Origin: Owenia fusiformis
Lineage: Eukaryota; Annelida; Polychaeta; Sabellida; Oweniidae
Direction of reading: 5' to 3'
DNA length: 64,000 bases
Assembly (NCBI GenBank): GCA_903813345.2
Contig: CAIIXF020000006.1
Coordinates: 34,013,524 to 34,077,523 of the forward strand
Part shown: positions 25,096 through 38,330 of the stretch, in pieces
Layout: the number at the start of each line of letters is the position of its first letter
Numbering within the stretch: the first letter of the stretch is position 1
Notes under the pieces: model-generated
Told to the model about the DNA's origin: nothing
The model's input: the letters and a program-made list of their open reading frames with translations, nothing else
The model's database searches: none
Position numbers and translations under genes: made by a program

Positions 25096-28000
25096 AAGAT
25101 GACACTTGTGTGTCGATTCAAGCAGAGGCCGTCTGCAGGATTTGAGGTATCATTCATTGGAGTAATTTGCATCAGTTTCCTGGAAACAAACTTTTACAGA
25201 GATGAACCATAAACAGTATAATCTGGTACAACATCATACTCTTGGTATTGTATCCATATTTTGGCTTTATGTTACCGTTTATCATCAAATTCTGGAAATG
25301 CAGAATAAGGATTCAATTATTGCTAGTACAACATCATACCTTTAATGACTTTTTGTTGTACCCTACCCTCCCCTTTTACTTTCGAAGATTTTGGTTTTGC
25401 ATTTTTAAAAGCGAAATCAGTAAGAAATGCGGGCATTAAGGGTACCCCTACCCAATCAACCTTCATCAAAGATTATGTGGAGGAAAATACATTATGGTGG
25501 GTGGGCAGGAGCTAGTCTTTGTACTTTGTGTGAATCTGTTCTGAATTTTCACATTTTCTCTGTAATGTTTTCTTTTCCTTTAATTTTGTGACCTTTATAT
25601 ATGTTTCTGCCCTTTCCTTTCAGTCTATTTTACATTATTTCTACTTCTGTGGTGATCTACTCAACAGCGATACATAATATTCTGAAAAACTGTACATGTT
25701 TTTTCACCTATGTATGCATGATATAGCACTATTTGAAAGCCGATGAGGGATGTATATTTCAAATGTTGATATCTGTCAGTTTCGTTGTCGGGACGTTGTC
25801 AGCTTCATGCTTGTTTCAAAAGAAACTTATGTTTTGTCTGAGATGAGTGGTTGCTATAGTTACGATTGTGCTCACCTGTGGAAGGTAATCAATTTCAGCG
25901 CCTAACAAAAGGATTGATAACTTTACAAAAAGCGCCATATATTTTGGCTCTCTGCTAATGGTACATGTTAGAATTGGACTCGTCTTATTTTTCTCTGTCT
26001 GTCTGAGACACGGAAGCTTTCTAAGAATATTGATGGTTATTGGTAGAGAAAATTGATAAATATTAACAAGTTTTGAAATGTTACAAAAAATGAGTTTTTG
26101 TTACCTTTATGGTCAGGATGAATTGGTTGATTACTTTGAAACTTTTTAAGATTAATGTGTCGGAATTCACAAAAGGAAACTGGTACTTGAGCGTATTATT
26201 TCAACACTTGAAATATGAATACTGAGTCATTGTCTCAGTACGTCAGTCTATTAGCAAGAACAAGGATGCTCTAATCTTATGGCGATCATTAAACTTAATT
26301 ATTTCGACAGCTATTGTGATAGGTTGGAACTTTGCACCTAAATACCAGTCTTTGTTTCCTGTCTGGGCTCTACCTTGAAGTACCCTTTTGTTTTGCATTT
26401 AAACGATAGCTTCATCTTGTAATACTAGCCCCTGACCACAGGGTAACCTTCGTGCAGTGCACCAAAATGTTTATTTCCGATCTGGTTATCAATTGTTATT
26501 TTCTGATTTGTTTTTCAGAGTTAATTTATGTATTCGTACCTGGAAAGCGTGATTTATGCTCACGCAGACATAAAAACTTACATATGGTGTCAGAATTTAG
26601 TGTATGGTCAGTCAGGTGTGGAATTCAACATTAGTATGAGTAGTAACGGAAATGACAGTTTGAGTTCAGAGTAAAAAGGGCATGTTAATTTTTTATTCAT
26701 TACTTATTATATGATTTATTATACATATATAGTTTTGGGCTATAGGGGGTTTGTTTTTTTCTTAACTGGTATGCACTTAGAGTTTGCTTTTTCTTGCTAA
26801 GTTCCATTACAACTTTTGGTCCTTTCCCTTTGGCACTAGTGCTTATATATTTGTAGATATAATCATTTTTTGGAATTCTATATCATATTCTGGTTCCGAA
26901 GTGAACTCGAAGTGTTCTAAACTTAGTAAGTGCTGTATGTCTGGTTTTAGTGTGAAGCCTTGTAATGTCATAACTTACAATGGATGAAAATAGGCATATG
27001 TTGATAAGTTAGCCAAACAAAGATGTCCATTTACTCATTAGAAGCGCTGGTATCCAGAGTCAGACAGTAATAATAATGTAATTCTATATGCCTCTAAGCC
27101 TTGCTATTCTTGCCCCAACCACAGCACCAAATTTGGCAAATGGCCTATCACACTACCTCTATTATAAGCTAAACAATGTACAGCTTTACAAAGCCCTTTT
27201 AATCCACTGGGAAGGAGATAATCCACTACACAGGTTGGGAGATTATCTATGCAATAACACTGGTAGGGAACTTATCAGAGCGCAGAAGTTTCTGTGTAGT
27301 TGATTGAGAATCTTCCAAAGTTGAAACATTTCAAGCTGCTTTTGTTGTTAAGTGCAGTTCGTGTATGTCAATATTACATTGTATGTTTGTGTAACAGTTA
27401 GAACAATCTGGTGCAGAATTCTTTAGTCATTTCCTTTTATGTCAATGCACCATACTCATTTGAAAAAAAAAACAAAAATAACAATTAGAAACAACAATGA
27501 TAATTCTACTTTTTATGTGCAAGAATTCGTGGAGATAAAGCTGACACTAATCCACTGAAGTGGTTACCATGGTGATTGACCATTCCAATAGTTTACTCGT
27601 TTCACCACTTGTTTATTTATAACCATAGCAACTGAAATATAAAAAAATAATTCAGGGACACTGAATTGCTTTGTGTGGCACCATATAAGCATTTATTTGG
27701 AAATTGTATACTTCTGTTACAATTAACGTTATTGGGAAGCATAAACAAACCACACTGAATTGAACAGGAGGATTTAGGAGCATTCCAACTGCTTTTCTGT
27801 TTTGTTTTACATTGTACATATTTATGGATAGTGGAGGCTCTGTTGTTTAGTAATCTCCATTGGAAAATGTACTCATTTGAAAAGAAGAAAGAAAAAGCTG
27901 TAAAGTTTAGACACCAAAAATATTAAACACCAGATTTTTTTATTGTGGAACTTTTATCAAGATCCCTTAAGTCGTGACCAGCTCCAGTAAAAGCAAGAAA

Positions 28001-28394
28001 CAATGCGTTCCTTTATGGCATAGTAAAACAATAAACCACTGAGAGGTTTGGAAACTTTATAGCTTCTACAATTAGCTCTGATGATGGATAAAAGGTTGGG
28101 TGTAACTGTTCTGCCATAAAACAAAAGCTATTGATAAACTTTTCTAGTGCCCTTCTCCCACTTGGTTTTATTATCAGTGAGTTAGAAACCTCCTATCTTA
28201 CACTACTCACTTTGCATTAATTTTAACTGAAATATTTTCTGATAACTTCAGATTTCTTGGACCAATTCTCAATCAATTAAATTTGCATTTATGTTAAGGT
28301 AATACATATGTGCCCATAAAGTACCCGTTGTATGTACTTTTGTATTAGTACCATCTTATTGAAGACTACTCCTTATTTTTATCAAATAAAATGG

Positions 28395-28555
28395 TTGGGA
28401 TCATGTTTTGAAACCTAAACTGTAATATAAAGAAGTTGATTGATAAGAAATGGAGCTTAGGTGTTTGAAATAGATACTCTAAATTGTATTAAAATGCAAG
28501 AAATTCAGCCTCTTTAGTCAGACTTTACAGAGAAAATGATTAAAATAATCTAATT
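28395..28555 (-). repeat. Interspersed GCAGACGGA-family repeat, copy
   Basis: It begins at ttttgaaacctaaac and contains actctaaattgtattaaaatgcaag and agactttacagagaaaatg in family order. Confidence 0.55.
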
Positions 28556-29019
28556 GGCATTTGAAGCTTCTGTTATTTAGCACAAGAGACACCCTTGTAT
28601 AAAGCTGAGTATAACATATAGTGTTGATCAGAAGATAAAGCATTTGTTCTGGTTTCCACCAATAAGTAAAGCCCAAGATTTTACCTTGCAGATTTTCTAT
28701 TCATGAAACACAAGCTTTTTGAGACTAGGAAATGAAGTAAAACAATATGCCATTATAGTTGGAGATTAGGGGAATCGGTAGCCACAGAGCGTAGCTTTGT
28801 GTTGATAGAAACGTTTGTTTCAGGGATAAACAACTAAACAAAGAACAATTGAATCTTTTGAGATTTGAGAATCAGATTAACACCATACTTAATGGTGAGA
28901 GTAGAATACATGAAAGAATGAATCCATATGTAGAATTTTATCTTCATTTTGTTTTACTTAATATAATATTTGATATTTTTTATTTTCAGATTTGATTGCT
29001 GAAAAAATATAACAATTAA

Positions 29020-29033
29020 GTTGCCATAGTAAC
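29020..29033. promoter_or_regulatory. RFX X-box-like palindrome
   Basis: GTTGCCATAGTAAC fits two RGYAAC half-sites in inverted orientation with a 2-bp spacer, the classical X-box layout. Binding is inferred. Confidence 0.4.
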
Positions 29034-29559
29034 CGATGACTTCTCAATGAGCGCATCCATGACTAATATATAGCTTTTTCATGTAAGTATAAGGAGATAT
29101 TTACTTTTTATTAACAATTTATTATTTGAATCTATGACTACTTATAGATATAATTGTCAAACCAACAAACATTTCTTATATTTTGGGTGGAAGCAAAGTG
29201 ACGCCACATTATTACTTCAACTTTAAAAGCCGTTCTTTTATTTCACACAAATTCAATTATCATATTAGAAACATGTTTTGTTGTCATAATTTTTCAAACA
29301 AAAGTGACATTGACATTATTATAGTGTATAAAGTCAGCTCCCATGTTCCGTTTCCCACCTACACTTTTCACAGAGTCTGGCACGAAAAAATGTTGCATTT
29401 TTAATTGGAGACATGTTTTATTGTTGTTCTCTGTATTAAAATGAAATTAAGCCGTGGAAACTATTCTTAAATTAGTTGTCAGAGTTGGTCTCCACTGTGC
29501 TTGTGACAGTGATTTATATACTGTGAAAACTCTAGCATTGCATGGATAAAAAACTTTGA

Positions 29560-29727
29560 TGGTCACATTTTCAAATGCAAATTAATGCAAAGAAGAGTGA
29601 AATTAGCAAGAAATAAAGTATACAGGAATTTAGAAGACACTTTAGATTATATAAAAAATCAATAAAATCAAATCCTTTTTTCAAATTTTAAGAAGAATGG
29701 ACTAGAATAAGCACGAGCAGACGGATA
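29560..29727 (-). repeat. Interspersed GCAGACGGA-family repeat, reference copy
   Basis: This copy shows the whole family layout: a ttttcaaatgcaaat start, gagtgaaattagcaagaaataaag, a variable linker, ctttagattatataaaaaat, aatcaaatccttttttcaaatttta, then the conserved terminus GCAGACGGA at 29717-29725. It is about 150-180 bp with no open frame, no poly(A) tail, no tRNA-like box and no clear terminal inverted repeat, so I leave it unclassified. About 28 copies occur in this window in both orientations. Confidence 0.75.
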
Positions 29728-30500
29728 CTTTCAGAATAGGGTGTATTATCATTTCTATGACATTTAAAATGTCAGAATGGATAAAAAACAAAATGTAGCA
29801 TGTCTAGAAGAAAAGACTTCTCTTGGTTTATATGATCCCATGAACCCTTTTGTATTGAATTATTAAAGGACTCAATAAAGGTCAAATTTTTGTAAAATAT
29901 TATTAAAAATTGTATTTTCGTACATGTCTTGAATTATTAAAGCATTCATCTAAAGGTTTGTGTTTGGGTTCAATTTAACATTTATTTGAAGAAGGAAATG
30001 TTATTATTTCCACAGTTTGAACTCATATAACATATGTTTGTTGTTAAAATAACAGAAGAGAGTGAAGATTCTGTATCACAGATGATAAGAAGATATAATC
30101 TGGAATTTCATGATATCATATCCCCTTCATGTTATCTCCCATTGTGCAAAAAATGTAATTAAACTGAAAATGAAAAAGTTTGTAGCTGTCAATAAGGTAC
30201 ACTGTTAAGGAAAAGTACAAGTTAGATTACCAAAGGAGAAGATTCGAAATAGGCCTAATGAAGTACATTTAGGATTCAAAATATCTAGAAAGAAGTTAGG
30301 GCAGATTGTAAGGGTCCCATAACCCATAGAGAGATAAGTTTCCTATTTTCTTCAGATTATGGCCATTATTTCTAGCATTGTCTTAACTACTCCAAGCTGG
30401 CCTTGCCATTATATTGTCATACCCCCCACCATCCTAGCTTCCTCTGACAGTGGAGAGGTCAAAGTGTCAAATGGAGGACCATCAATCTGCTTTTAGAAGA

Positions 30501-31000
30501 NNNNNNNNNNNNNNNNNNNNNNNNNNNNNNNNNNNNNNNNNNNNNNNNNNNNNNNNNNNNNNNNNNNNNNNNNNNNNNNNNNNNNNNNNNNNNNNNNNNN
30601 NNNNNNNNNNNNNNNNNNNNNNNNNNNNNNNNNNNNNNNNNNNNNNNNNNNNNNNNNNNNNNNNNNNNNNNNNNNNNNNNNNNNNNNNNNNNNNNNNNNN
30701 NNNNNNNNNNNNNNNNNNNNNNNNNNNNNNNNNNNNNNNNNNNNNNNNNNNNNNNNNNNNNNNNNNNNNNNNNNNNNNNNNNNNNNNNNNNNNNNNNNNN
30801 NNNNNNNNNNNNNNNNNNNNNNNNNNNNNNNNNNNNNNNNNNNNNNNNNNNNNNNNNNNNNNNNNNNNNNNNNNNNNNNNNNNNNNNNNNNNNNNNNNNN
30901 NNNNNNNNNNNNNNNNNNNNNNNNNNNNNNNNNNNNNNNNNNNNNNNNNNNNNNNNNNNNNNNNNNNNNNNNNNNNNNNNNNNNNNNNNNNNNNNNNNNN
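30501..31000. other. Assembly gap (500 N)
   Basis: It is exactly 500 undetermined bases. The round number suggests a placeholder, so the true length is unknown. Apparent open frames through it are artefacts. Confidence 0.99.
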
Positions 31001-31929
31001 GACCATTGTGACATTATTTTTTACATTTGTCATGCAGTCAATAGTCATACTTTATTTGATTAAATACTGAATAAAAAATCATGTTCTTCTAATCCTGATG
31101 AATATATTTGTTATCAACAATGTGTGGATCAATCTTGAGATGAAAGATGAAAGAATATTGTAATTATCCACCATAAATCTACGAACAAATATGATCAATC
31201 ACAATTTCCTAAAAAAGTGGCGAAACTTCAAAACTCATTTTTCACTTTCACTCAAATTACGTTTCATATGTAACCGTGTCTTAATCCGGTGGACAATTCT
31301 TGGGAAATAAATGACATTTTAATGTAATATCAAAAGTCATTGGTTATCAGTAATTTTCAACACGCCCAGCGCGTTTTTGCAATCATTTTTCATACAAATC
31401 ACCTCGATTTTCTTTTTTATATTCATGGAATTTTTATTCTCTTAATTTAATAGATAATTAACGGCATTATACTCCAGTGTATAAACAAATCATTTAAAAT
31501 CGTATAATTAAATTTTCAAAGTGACACTTTCTATAATCATTTTAGCCGAACATGACAGTTGCTTCTAAAATACATTATTGACATAAGAAGAGGCCCAATG
31601 TAGGGCCTTATGTAGTGAAACACTATCAGACTCAGCCTCTTGCAGATATCTTAAGTCTGGTAACATCTACATATTCATTATTTATTTAATTGCATAAAAG
31701 AAGACAAATCATGAACAATGTTGGAGAGGTTAAAAATGTGAAGCGATCAATCAAAATTAATTCATACTTGGAAAAATGAAAAACTCTGAATCATTATTAT
31801 TCAAAGTTACCCGAAATCTGAACTGTCGCCGGGAAGAGTAATTAATCCCTTCCGATTTGACAACAGTTCATAAGAGTCATATAATAATTCAAGTCTTGTA
31901 GAGGGACACTGTACCCTTCCCTTGTTTGA

Positions 31930-32110
31930 GATGTCCATCTGCACATGCTCATTTTATCTATTTTCATCCACTTCTCTCTAAAATTTGAATGAAACATTTG
32001 ATCTTTTGATGTTACTTCATAATTTATAGTTTAGCCCACATGACTGTTATGTTCCCAACTGCCTGGATTCACTAATTTCCTCTGTATTTTACAATTCAAA
32101 ACATGGACAT
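31930..32110 (+). repeat. Interspersed GCAGACGGA-family repeat, copy
   Basis: tccatctgcacatgctc, cttctctctaaaatttgaatgaaac and acaattcaaaacatggacatcc follow the family order. Confidence 0.6.
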
Positions 32111-32249
32111 CCATAATATTTTACTGAGGGTAATTACCTCACAGACTAATTAAACAATACCCCTGTCTTTGTAGTTCTGGGTAAGGATGGGTCATGATGA
32201 GATATAACTATTTGGCTCCTGTAAAGAAATGGTATTGATGGGGTTGCTT

Positions 32250-32410
32250 TTTAGAATGTAAAAAGTGTGGCAAATAGTGAAGAGAGCAAAGAGTGAACTA
32301 CATAGGCATAAGTCATTGCTCTATATTGTATGTAAGTCCAAGAAAGTCAAAAAGTTTATTCAAATTTTAGAGAGAAATCGCATGAAATTGGCAAGAACAG
32401 GCAGATATTT
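32250..32410 (-). repeat. Interspersed GCAGACGGA-family repeat, copy
   Basis: aagagagcaaagagtgaac, gtccaagaaagtcaaaaagtttattcaaattttagagagaaatc and agaacaggcagata match the family with a decayed terminus. An 83-codon open frame over it is not otherwise gene-like. Confidence 0.55.
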
Positions 32411-32520
32411 TCAGTTTGGGATCTCACATATGGTAGAAATCAATCATACTCTCAAGCCATTGGAGACTCCACTTGTCATAAACTTCTCAGTGAAAGTGTC
32501 CAAACTTTTGTTTTAAATTT

Positions 32521-32619
32521 TATCCCATGGTACCTTGATACTAGAGATCAAGGTATCCCATGGTGCCTTGACACTAGAGGTCAAGGTATCCCATGGTGCC
32601 CTAATAATAGAGGTCATGA
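32521..32619. repeat. Three 33-bp tandem units with a conserved hairpin
   Basis: Units start at 32521, 32554 and 32587, each with TATCCCATGGT. In unit 1 CCTTGAT pairs with ATCAAGG. In unit 2 the arms are CCTTGAC and GTCAAGG, so both arms changed in a pairing-preserving way. Unit 3 has lost the pairing. Confidence 0.85.
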
Positions 32620-35600
32620 TTTTCCAGCGTACCCTAAATGGTGCATTGTGTTTAATGGTTGTTAATTTTATTTCTTAATTTTTTCATTGATTTTTTAAAT
32701 AGCACATAGGAGTTACTATGGATGTATTTTGCATCATTCACTGCACAGTGCAATTGGTAATAGATCGGTTTTTGAACCTGGTCGAAGCCCTTGCCATTAT
32801 CATTCAATTTCCAGAAAAATAATGACTTATTATCAGTGGACTCGGGAGATTAATGTTAGGCAAAGATATCTTATGAACAATCAGGAGTCAAATCCTGACT
32901 CATTTCTTCAGTGATTTTTGTCATTTTTATGGGAATTTCAGTAATTTACAAAATCTATTCATTTAGTTTTACAATGGATAAGGTTAATAATGGCAGTTTA
33001 TTGAACCCAATAAATGTAACACCCAAAAAAGTTTTTAATTATTTGACATTTTGGTTCCTACTGAGAAAGGAGGACTTACTGAGCCTATTATTTCCAAAAT
33101 TAATATGTATACCATTGACGTAGATTAGGCATGGGCTTCAGGTACACTGCTGTGTTTTGTTAAGTTTGGCTTTTGTGCTCCAACATGTAAAATTGCTTTG
33201 ATGAAAGGTTTTTGTATATAGCATGCAGTTTCAACTTCAGGCATAGCAGTTCACTACAGTGCTATATTTTTTAACAATACACATGTCTATTCAGAAAAAA
33301 TATCATCGCTTGAGAACACATGGACAAGCCTTTTACAAAACAACCTGAAAAAGTTCAAGCTTTTGTGTTTTATTTTGTTTTATTCTCGCAGTTGTATTTT
33401 CATATCTGACAGTTATGGTTGAATATGTGTATGATAGATGAAAAGGTTGAATTGTTCAATTAAAGATGTTTTTTGTTAGTTTTGGAATGCGAAAGTAGGT
33501 GTATAGAAATTGAACTAGATATAACAATAACCTGGTGCGTACAGGTACACAGCTAAAACTAACGAGCAGGGCGAACACCTGAGCGTTATCGTGAGAATTA
33601 AAAGACAAGAAACATTTTGGCGAATAAATATTTCTCAACACGATTGTGGATTCAAGAAAATGGAAACTAGAAGTACTGATAAAGAAAAGTAGGCCATTTG
33701 ATAATTATTATGTAATTATTAGAAATAAAGCCAATTAAAATTATTTTATTAAGGTATACATGTAGGTTTAAGAAGACTAATTGATAAACTATTCAGAATG
33801 TTTATGTATAAATATAGTTTATTTAATTAATTGTAGAGTTATTCGTAGAGTCATTCGTTTAAGTATTTTACAAAAGTAAGTATATACTGCCTTTCATAAT
33901 TTTAAAATGCAATAGTAAAAGGAAATGGGAATAATCATATTTTATTTTAGCTTACAGTTTATATTGTGTTGATAAAGTAAATGTAGGGAAAGTGAAGGAA
34001 TTATGGGAGATGCATACCTCCTCTGTATAATCATTATGGAATCCAGATGATTTGCATTGTGGAAGATATGCACCTTCTGTGTTGCTAAAATATATTATGA
34101 ATGTCGCATCATGGGAGATACAGAACATCCTTTATGTTATAACTAAAGTAGTTGATAGAAAATCATTTTAGCCTCAACAAATATTGTATGAGAACGCTAT
34201 GAGATGTCACTATAAATTCTAACAATTGCCGCAATGGTCTGGACGAGAATAGACAAAATATAATGAAATTAGATAGAAAATACTTTGTGAAATTGAATTT
34301 TTTCTCGTAAAATTTGATTGTTATGATTGTGGTCAATTCTCAATTGTATTAAATGAAATTATTATTCGCCAATTTGTTAGTTCAGAATAACTGGACATTT
34401 TCTCGGTGATTTGATTACAGAAATGTCATATTGTTTTGATGTAATTTTTTCAAAACGTTTTGTGGATGCCAGATATATTTTTCTAGAGCTTTATAATGAA
34501 GTACCGTAGTATGTTTACTTTGTGATGACTTTGATTTGGATAAGTCTTAATGAACGCAAATTCAGAAAAAGATAGTTCTGTTGTTGAAATTAGATCCTCC
34601 CCTTAAAGCATCCTTAGATCCTCCTAAAAGCTTAGAATATCAACATATTTAGGGATTCTATCAAATTGCATTAAGATCTTTTTTGTAAGTTTTATCGCAA
34701 TCTTCTACCATGAACTTATCCAGCTATCAGAAACTTCTCAATTATGACATCATAGGGGGAAGTATCAATATATCATGCAGTTCACTTGTAGCTTTTCTAA
34801 TATTAAGGGATCATAGATGATCCCCAAGCAAAACTTTTGCAATGACCCCTTATAGTTTAGTCAAAGAACAAGAGGCTGCATACTGAAGTAAAAGCGCAGA
34901 ATTATATGAAACTTTAGATGTTGTTTTCTAATGAAACCAAAATAATAAGTTGCAACTTTAGAATTTGTCTAAACAATTAAGAGCTTTAATGGCATTAACT
35001 TGCAGGCTTGTATTTTGGCTAGACAAATAGCGCAGCTTTTAATGATCGTTGGCCGCAAACTCTGAAGTTTTTAAGTAGATATTGTTAAAGGAACCATGTG
35101 GTATATGTCTGTTTTTGTGGGTTTTGTTTCAACTGAACTCAAGTGTATCCTGATAACTGAGAGCCAAAGTTATCCCTAAAAAAATTCATGAAGCGTGACT
35201 GAGATAAAATAAAAAGTAAAATGGCTGAATAAGTTTTAAGTATATTGGTGTGTGTGTATATGTATTTTAATTGCATAGAGTTATATTTCTTTTATATTTC
35301 TTTTATTGGCTTTTAAATGTGAGCCATGACATTTTATCAAGAAACTACGTCATTGGAAATTCTGGTATATAACAGTATAGAACATCCCTCTGTTGTAATA
35401 GGTAAGAAAAACATCAAATTAAGGAACACCTAAAATCATTCACTTGAACAACAGCCATTCATGTCTTATGAGTAACCAGGTTTTTTATAACGTACAATAT
35501 ACTCTTGTGTTAGAGGACAAAATAAATTGAAATTGTTTGGTTATTTAATAGATTTGCTGCGGCGCTGACATTGATGTATACTCAGTAATTGGGGAATAGC

Positions 35601-36601
35601 GAAGGCCCCATCAAACCTTAACATCTTGATTTATCAAAAAATGCACATACTTTTTCAATTAACGAGCTAACGGTAACTTGACAGGTTATTTTAGCAGAGT
35701 AGAATTTATACAGTTTAGTTTATAACTACAATGTTAGGTTTTCAGTGTGGCATGGAGGTTTGAAATGAAATGAAAAACACTGAGATATTTAGAAAGAACC
35801 AAATATACAATAGGATAGAATGGCACCAGCGATTTGAGTGAAAAGAAAATTTGATTGTTTTCCTAGAGTACATTTTCCAAATAAGGAGGTGATAAGAGAT
35901 AAAAAATGAAGAATATATAATTAAATCTATCTTATTTTAAAATACAAGTGAATTGATTGGTTATTAAATCAAATGAAATTCTCAACTTATATTCAGTTAT
36001 AAATAAATGAATTATTGCGTCAAAATGGTTTTATTACTCAAATTGGCTTGTCAGCAAAAGACAGATAAATACACGGACTGTGGATTTTACTTGTATCATC
36101 ATTGTGCTTCAGTGGAACCTCCGAAAACAATAAATTGAATTTAAACCTCTCATAAGATCATGCCTTTTCAAAAGCCAATGAGAATTTACATGTAGGTTTG
36201 ACAAACAGGATCCTTTAAATTATTCCATTTTTATCAATAGGTGTAATTGAATAATCGAGTAATGGCGAAAGAAATAGACTTGATGACGTGTAATTATGAA
36301 GTTTGCAACATATTAATAACACCCTGACACTCTCTAGAAAAATAGTGGATTTGTGCTCGGGGTCGAAAAATAACAGAATTCTAATTTTATTATCGAGTGT
36401 TAGACATGGTCCGTTGATTCGTAAAGACATATATAAAATAATGTGAATGTCAAAATTGTTCTCATTTCATAAATCATTTAGTAAATAGGGTTCGCCAATC
36501 CAGCATATTGGCCCTTTGATAGTTCAGGACATCCATTGTTGGCTCATTGAAAGAAACTATGAGGCGTACTTATTTGTAGCTAAAGGTTGCTTTACAAGCA
36601 G

Positions 36602-36630
36602 ACAAACAAACAAACAAACAAACAAACAAC
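36602..36630. repeat. (ACAA)n microsatellite
   Basis: About seven ACAA units. Confidence 0.9.
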
Positions 36631-38050
36631 CTCTGCATAAAGATTGACTGATAAATTTAATGAAATTAAATGATTGATCAATTGAAGGTACTGCAAAGCA
36701 TATGTATGAAAATACTGACAACAGAAATACATGTGCAGTTTTATGTTGGATGGGCAGGGGAGAGGGATAGGGGGCTTGATGCGAGACTAGATATTTCTAA
36801 ATGTTGTAGTCAGTTAAAGACAATGCTTTACAGCTGTTTAGTCTGATCTTCTACTAATTGAACTGTCTGATTTTACATTCTATTCAATTGCTTTCTTGCT
36901 TAAAATAATAACACTTATGTTTCACCTCTTATAACAGACTTGTATATGGTCCTTATATACCCATAGGCCTATTATAATAATGTCAAGAAGGGGTCTTAAA
37001 TGCTCAAGTGGACTCTTGTTATATGTTTCCGAGGGGTCCTGATAAAGGTTCATCTTTTCTTTGGGTGGTCATTAAAAACAGTTTAGGTCTAAATCAGAAC
37101 TTAAATGAATCGTGAATTTTGTATATTCTGATGGGCCGATAAATGAAAGAAGTAAAACAATTAAAAATCAATCGTCCATTTTCAGTTTCTTAAGAATATT
37201 TTATGTTTAGCTATGATTGAAATTGGAACCATGCATTGAAAAAACCGGACCACGGCATATTGATCCATGTAAATATATCAATTCAATTAGAACAATTTAT
37301 TCCAATAAAATAAATCGTAACAATTGTACCAAATAAAACTCCATTTCCTCAGAGATGTTCTATTGTTTATTTAATACGTTTTAACTGAAAGTGCATATCG
37401 ATAAATTTCTTTGTGATTCCTTTTCATTTTTAATAACAATAGTAACCACTCAAATGAGATGGTTTTGAAAGAAAAGGAATTATTGCAGAGGCTGTAGAAT
37501 ATTACAGTTCATCTTAACGATAAACAATAGGCCCTCTAAAGTATTGAAAACTAAATTACGAAGTGAATGACTTGAGTTAATAGGGTTCAGTGAGCTATTC
37601 TTACTTAGGAAAAATAAACTTCAGTATTTGAATAACAATGCCTAACTTTTTTACAAGATAAGTGAAACGCGTCAAGCGATACAAAAATACCCATAATTCA
37701 ATAATTACGAAAATAGACTTTTATTTGTGACGCACGGCAAACCTCAATGCAAAAACATGAGCACAATGAGGGGAGAACTATGACTTTACAATTGTAATCA
37801 GAATTATGATCTGAGGAAATTGTATCCCAGTACAATTAAAATAACTCCACATGGTTATACGTTTTAATGACACATTTTTCATATGTGACCACGCATCATT
37901 CTTCCTTTTACCACAATCAGTCAAGGAGACAACCAGAATACCTCAGAGCTGACGAGCATCTGAAGAAGGATGGGCCTGAGAGAATCTTAATTTCCAAGAG
38001 ATCTGCATATTTTTATCTGGATTTATTGCTTTTCCAGGATGTTAATTTTG

Positions 38051-38330
38051 TAAAATAATCAGATTATGTGTGTATGTGTGTTTTTCATTGTAAAATAATC
38101 AGATTATGTGTGTATGTGTGTTTTTCATTGTAAAATAATCAGATTATGTGTGTATGTGTGTTTTTCATTGTAAAATAATCAGATTATGTGTGTATGTGTG
38201 TTTTTCATTGTAAAATAATCAGATTATGTGTGTATGTGTGTTTTTCATTGTAAAATAATCAGATTATGTGTGTATGTGTGTTTTTCATTGTAAAATAATC
38301 AGATTATGTGTGTATGTGTGTTTTTCATTG
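38051..38330. repeat. Seven perfect 40-bp tandem units
   Basis: The unit begins TAAAATAATCAGATTATGTG and ends in TTTTTCATTG. Units start at 38051, 38091, 38131, 38171, 38211, 38251 and 38291 with no substitutions between them. Each contains a TGTGTATGTGTGT tract. Complete identity means very recent amplification, strong homogenisation, or an assembly artefact. Confidence 0.98.

Larger units (their letters stand above)
16303..30500. other. Gene-free stretch with dispersed repeats
   Basis: I see no supported coding exon. It contains interspersed-family copies, the SOX/GATA-motif array at 20838-20970, X-box-like palindromes (27.56, 27.6 and 29.02 kb) and an isolated TCCGTCTGC at 19780-19788. 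Non-repetitive, CpG-retaining sequence at about 21540-21800 is a candidate conserved non-coding element. Frames at 20432-20659 and 27088-27303 are open but match nothing I recognise. Confidence 0.5.

Noticed and set aside
30450-31070. Long open frames on both strands
   Set aside because: Created by the run of N, which has no stops.
32265-32516. 83-codon frame
   Set aside because: Its first half is a copy of the dispersed repeat. No homology or splice context.
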